Part shown: positions 8,686-10,000 of the stretch, piece by piece
Layout of the letters: each line of letters starts with the position of its first letter
How positions within the stretch are numbered: the first letter of the stretch is position 1
Translations under genes and position numbers: made by a program
The notes under the pieces: generated by a model
Databases searched by the model: none
The model's input: only the letters and a program-made list of their open reading frames with translations
What the model was told of the DNA's origin: nothing
NCBI GenBank assembly: GCA_012295275.1
Contig: CM022668.1
Location: 16,070,891 to 16,080,890, forward strand
DNA: 10,000 bases
Direction: 5' to 3'
Source of the DNA: Chrysomallon squamiferum
Taxonomy: Eukaryota > Mollusca > Gastropoda > Neomphalida > Peltospiridae

Positions 8686-8940
8686 AAAAAAAGAAAAAAA
8701 AAAAAAAAAAAAAGGCTTTTGAAATTTCAAAGTTTAAAAAAAAAAGAAAAAAAGAAATTTGATTAGATTAAGATCAGGTCGAAATGTTCAAAGTTGAAAT
8801 ATTTCATTTTAGACGTCAGTTACAAGTGTTTGGTTAAAAAAAAAAAAAAAAAAGTCCAGGAGAATGGAAGAATTCTCTCTAATTTATTAGGTGAGATTCA
8901 AAACAAAAATAAATAAATAAATTAAAAAAAAAATAAATAA
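8686..8940. repeat. A-rich region with several poly-A runs
   Basis: A runs occur at 8686-8713 (one G interruption), 8736-8756 (imperfect) and 8836-8853 (18 A), with an AAAT-type run at about 8907-8940. The spaced A runs on one strand could be successive retroposon tails, but the 80-100-base segments between them show no recognisable element. Confidence 0.8.
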
Positions 8941-8978
8941 TCAAATATTTCTCAGAAAGGTGAAAATTTTCATTTTTC

Positions 8979-9000
8979 TTTATTATTATTATTATTATTA

Positions 9001-9093
<93 letters not shown>
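8979..9093. repeat. (TTA)38 trinucleotide microsatellite
   Basis: A nearly pure TTA/ATT array of 115 bases with one extra T near 9004. The poly-L frame over it is an artefact. Confidence 0.97.
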
Positions 9094-9094
<1 letters not shown>

Positions 9095-9117
9095 TCAAAC
9101 AGATGGATACGCGGGTG

Positions 9118-9147
9118 CTATGAAACCAGATTGTCTATGAAACCAGA
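9118..9147. repeat. Short tandem duplication of CTATGAAACCAGA
   Basis: A 13-base word occurs at 9118-9130 and again at 9135-9147, a 17-base step, just right of the TTA array. It is a minor local duplication. Confidence 0.8.
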
Positions 9148-9159
9148 CTAGCGAATTTT

Positions 9160-9600
9160 AGTTTAAAATAGATAAGCGTAAACACTGTCTTTTCCTTACA
9201 AACACTGCACACAATTCTCTATCGTCAAACTACCACAACTCCGAATCTGTCTACGATGAAAAACACTGGTGGCGTATCAGTGTTACACGTTTTATTTTGA
9301 TTACTCGGAATAATAAAATATTTTTTGTTTTAAATGTCAAACAAATCACTTTACGTGCTTTTCCCAGCGAGCGAGTCGCGTTTAGAATTTTCTTTAAACA
9401 CAGAACTCTGAGTTTATTTGCTTTTCGCTCGCTGCGTGTTTGTTTGCTCAACTCTGCGCTCAAGTCTGGTTTTTGTTCTTCAAACATCTCCACACGCGTA
9501 CATAACCGCGCGTGTCTCAGTCATCGCGGTTTAACTGCTTCCGTAAACACATCGTCAAACTATCGCATTTCAGCGTTTTATTGTTTCTAAACGAGCCGTT
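9160..9600. other. CpG-richer unique sequence with inverted repeats
   Basis: About 22 CpGs lie between 9350 and 9600. Inverted repeats seen are AACACTG/CAGTGTT (9262-9268, 9278-9284), CAGCGAGCGA/TCGCTCGCTG (9365-9374, 9425-9434) enclosing a smaller hairpin (9395-9416), and ACACGCG/CGCGTGT (9492-9498, 9509-9515). The word ATCGTCAAACTA occurs twice (9221-9232, 9551-9562). A forward frame spans 9297-9590 but opens with TTG and lacks a recognised domain. It may be a regulatory region or a structured element; nothing decides this. Confidence 0.3.
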
Positions 9601-9659
9601 TTTTGCTTTTATGCTTCTTCTTCTTCTTTTCTTTTTCTTTCTTGAAGAAAAAAAAAAAA
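9601..9659. repeat. Pyrimidine tract then poly-A
   Basis: CTTCTTCTTCTTC and T-rich sequence (about 9611-9642) adjoin an A run (about 9647-9659), with a small palindromic joint TTTCTTGAAGAAA. Confidence 0.85.
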
Positions 9660-9780
9660 TGATACAGCTAATGATGAGCCTGTGTCAGTGAAAACGATAG
9701 GAAACATTCGTCGCAATTGTTTTCGCGAACAAAACAAGACTTGCTGTGCTTTCTCTCTCCCTCCCAGGAGAGTTCGCAAA

Positions 9781-9990
9781 ATGATTAACAGCACGCGCCT
9801 CAAGGCTCTTTCGCCACGTGTCTGGTGTTCAGGTGATCGAATATAAATATCTGATGATCATACAGCTGTCGATATCTGATACCCCGAGACAAGATAAGAG
9901 AAATACAGATTGCAAGCTGACGAAAAGATAACTGAATTCTGACTTTTCTCCGCTCGCCGGTTTATTGGACAGAGAGAAATCAGCGTTCGT
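9781..9990 (+). promoter_or_regulatory. Candidate TATA/E-box promoter near right edge
   Basis: A perfect TATA-box match TATAAATA (9842-9849) lies 21 bases after an E-box CACGTG (9815-9820). Downstream are a second E-box CAGCTG (9863-9868), two GATA-type sites AGATAA (9892-9897, 9926-9931), a repeated ATATCTGAT (9847 and 9872) and a reverse CCAAT (ATTGG, 9964-9968). If used on the plus strand, transcription would start near 9872-9880 and the gene would lie mostly beyond the window. TATA-like words are common in AT-rich DNA, so this is a hypothesis. Confidence 0.25.
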
Positions 9991-10000
9991 TAGTTTGCAT

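Noticed and set aside
8686-8940. Series of poly-A runs as tails of stacked retroposons
   Set aside because: No element bodies, tRNA-like heads or target-site duplications are visible between them.
8960-9151. Forward frame with poly-Y and poly-L
   Set aside because: Translated TTA array.
9297-9590. Forward 97-codon frame
   Set aside because: It opens with TTG rather than ATG, has no recognised domain, and lies in inverted-repeat-rich sequence. It could still be part of an exon, but I cannot support that.

Overview
This window is eukaryotic nuclear DNA from an animal genome. It is AT-rich, has no compact operon-like coding, and is crowded with long pure microsatellites (GA, GT, ATT, GATA/GACA, ATGT) and several minisatellites. 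This texture is common in mollusc and other lophotrochozoan assemblies, so a mollusc is my best guess, but no gene here proves the taxon. I find no convincing protein-coding gene, rRNA, tRNA, CRISPR array or recognisable transposase/reverse transcriptase. Every long open frame I examined is explained by a repeat lacking stop codons, or is a short chance frame. By rough tally, 35-40% of the window is tandem or low-complexity repeat.

Layout: 1-240 AT-rich unique; 241-660 a 31-bp minisatellite; 670-732 an A21/T18 fold-back; 780-960 a CpG-rich patch with promoter-like motifs; 1027-1476 T-rich and ATT/ATC low complexity; 1477-2178 unique; 2179-2256 GT then ATGT; 2588-2826 GATA/GACA with a 100-bp higher-order period; 3181-3216 GT; 3507-3610 GA; 4242-4392 AT then GA; 4505-4950 a decayed purine-rich GACA-like tract; 5339-5948 a 28-bp minisatellite with a conserved core and variable spacers; 5949-6301 moderately CpG-rich unique sequence; 6302-6415 AT then GA; 6951-6992 GT; 7081-7346 a strongly decayed ~30-bp repeat; 7363-7454 an A-rich tract; 7724-8563 fifteen copies of a 57-bp minisatellite; 8686-8940 A-rich; 8979-9093 ATT; 9160-10000 CpG-richer unique sequence with an inverted-repeat-rich part and a TATA/E-box candidate promoter near the right edge.

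Nothing suggests genes working together here. The most unusual content is the repeat architecture: three unrelated arrays of about 30 bp, a 57-bp array open on both strands with a bipartite conservation pattern, and the higher-order structure inside several arrays. The likeliest functional DNA is non-coding: the CpG-rich patches at 780-960, 5970-6300 and 9340-9990 may be promoters or regulatory elements of genes outside the window, or unannotated first exons.
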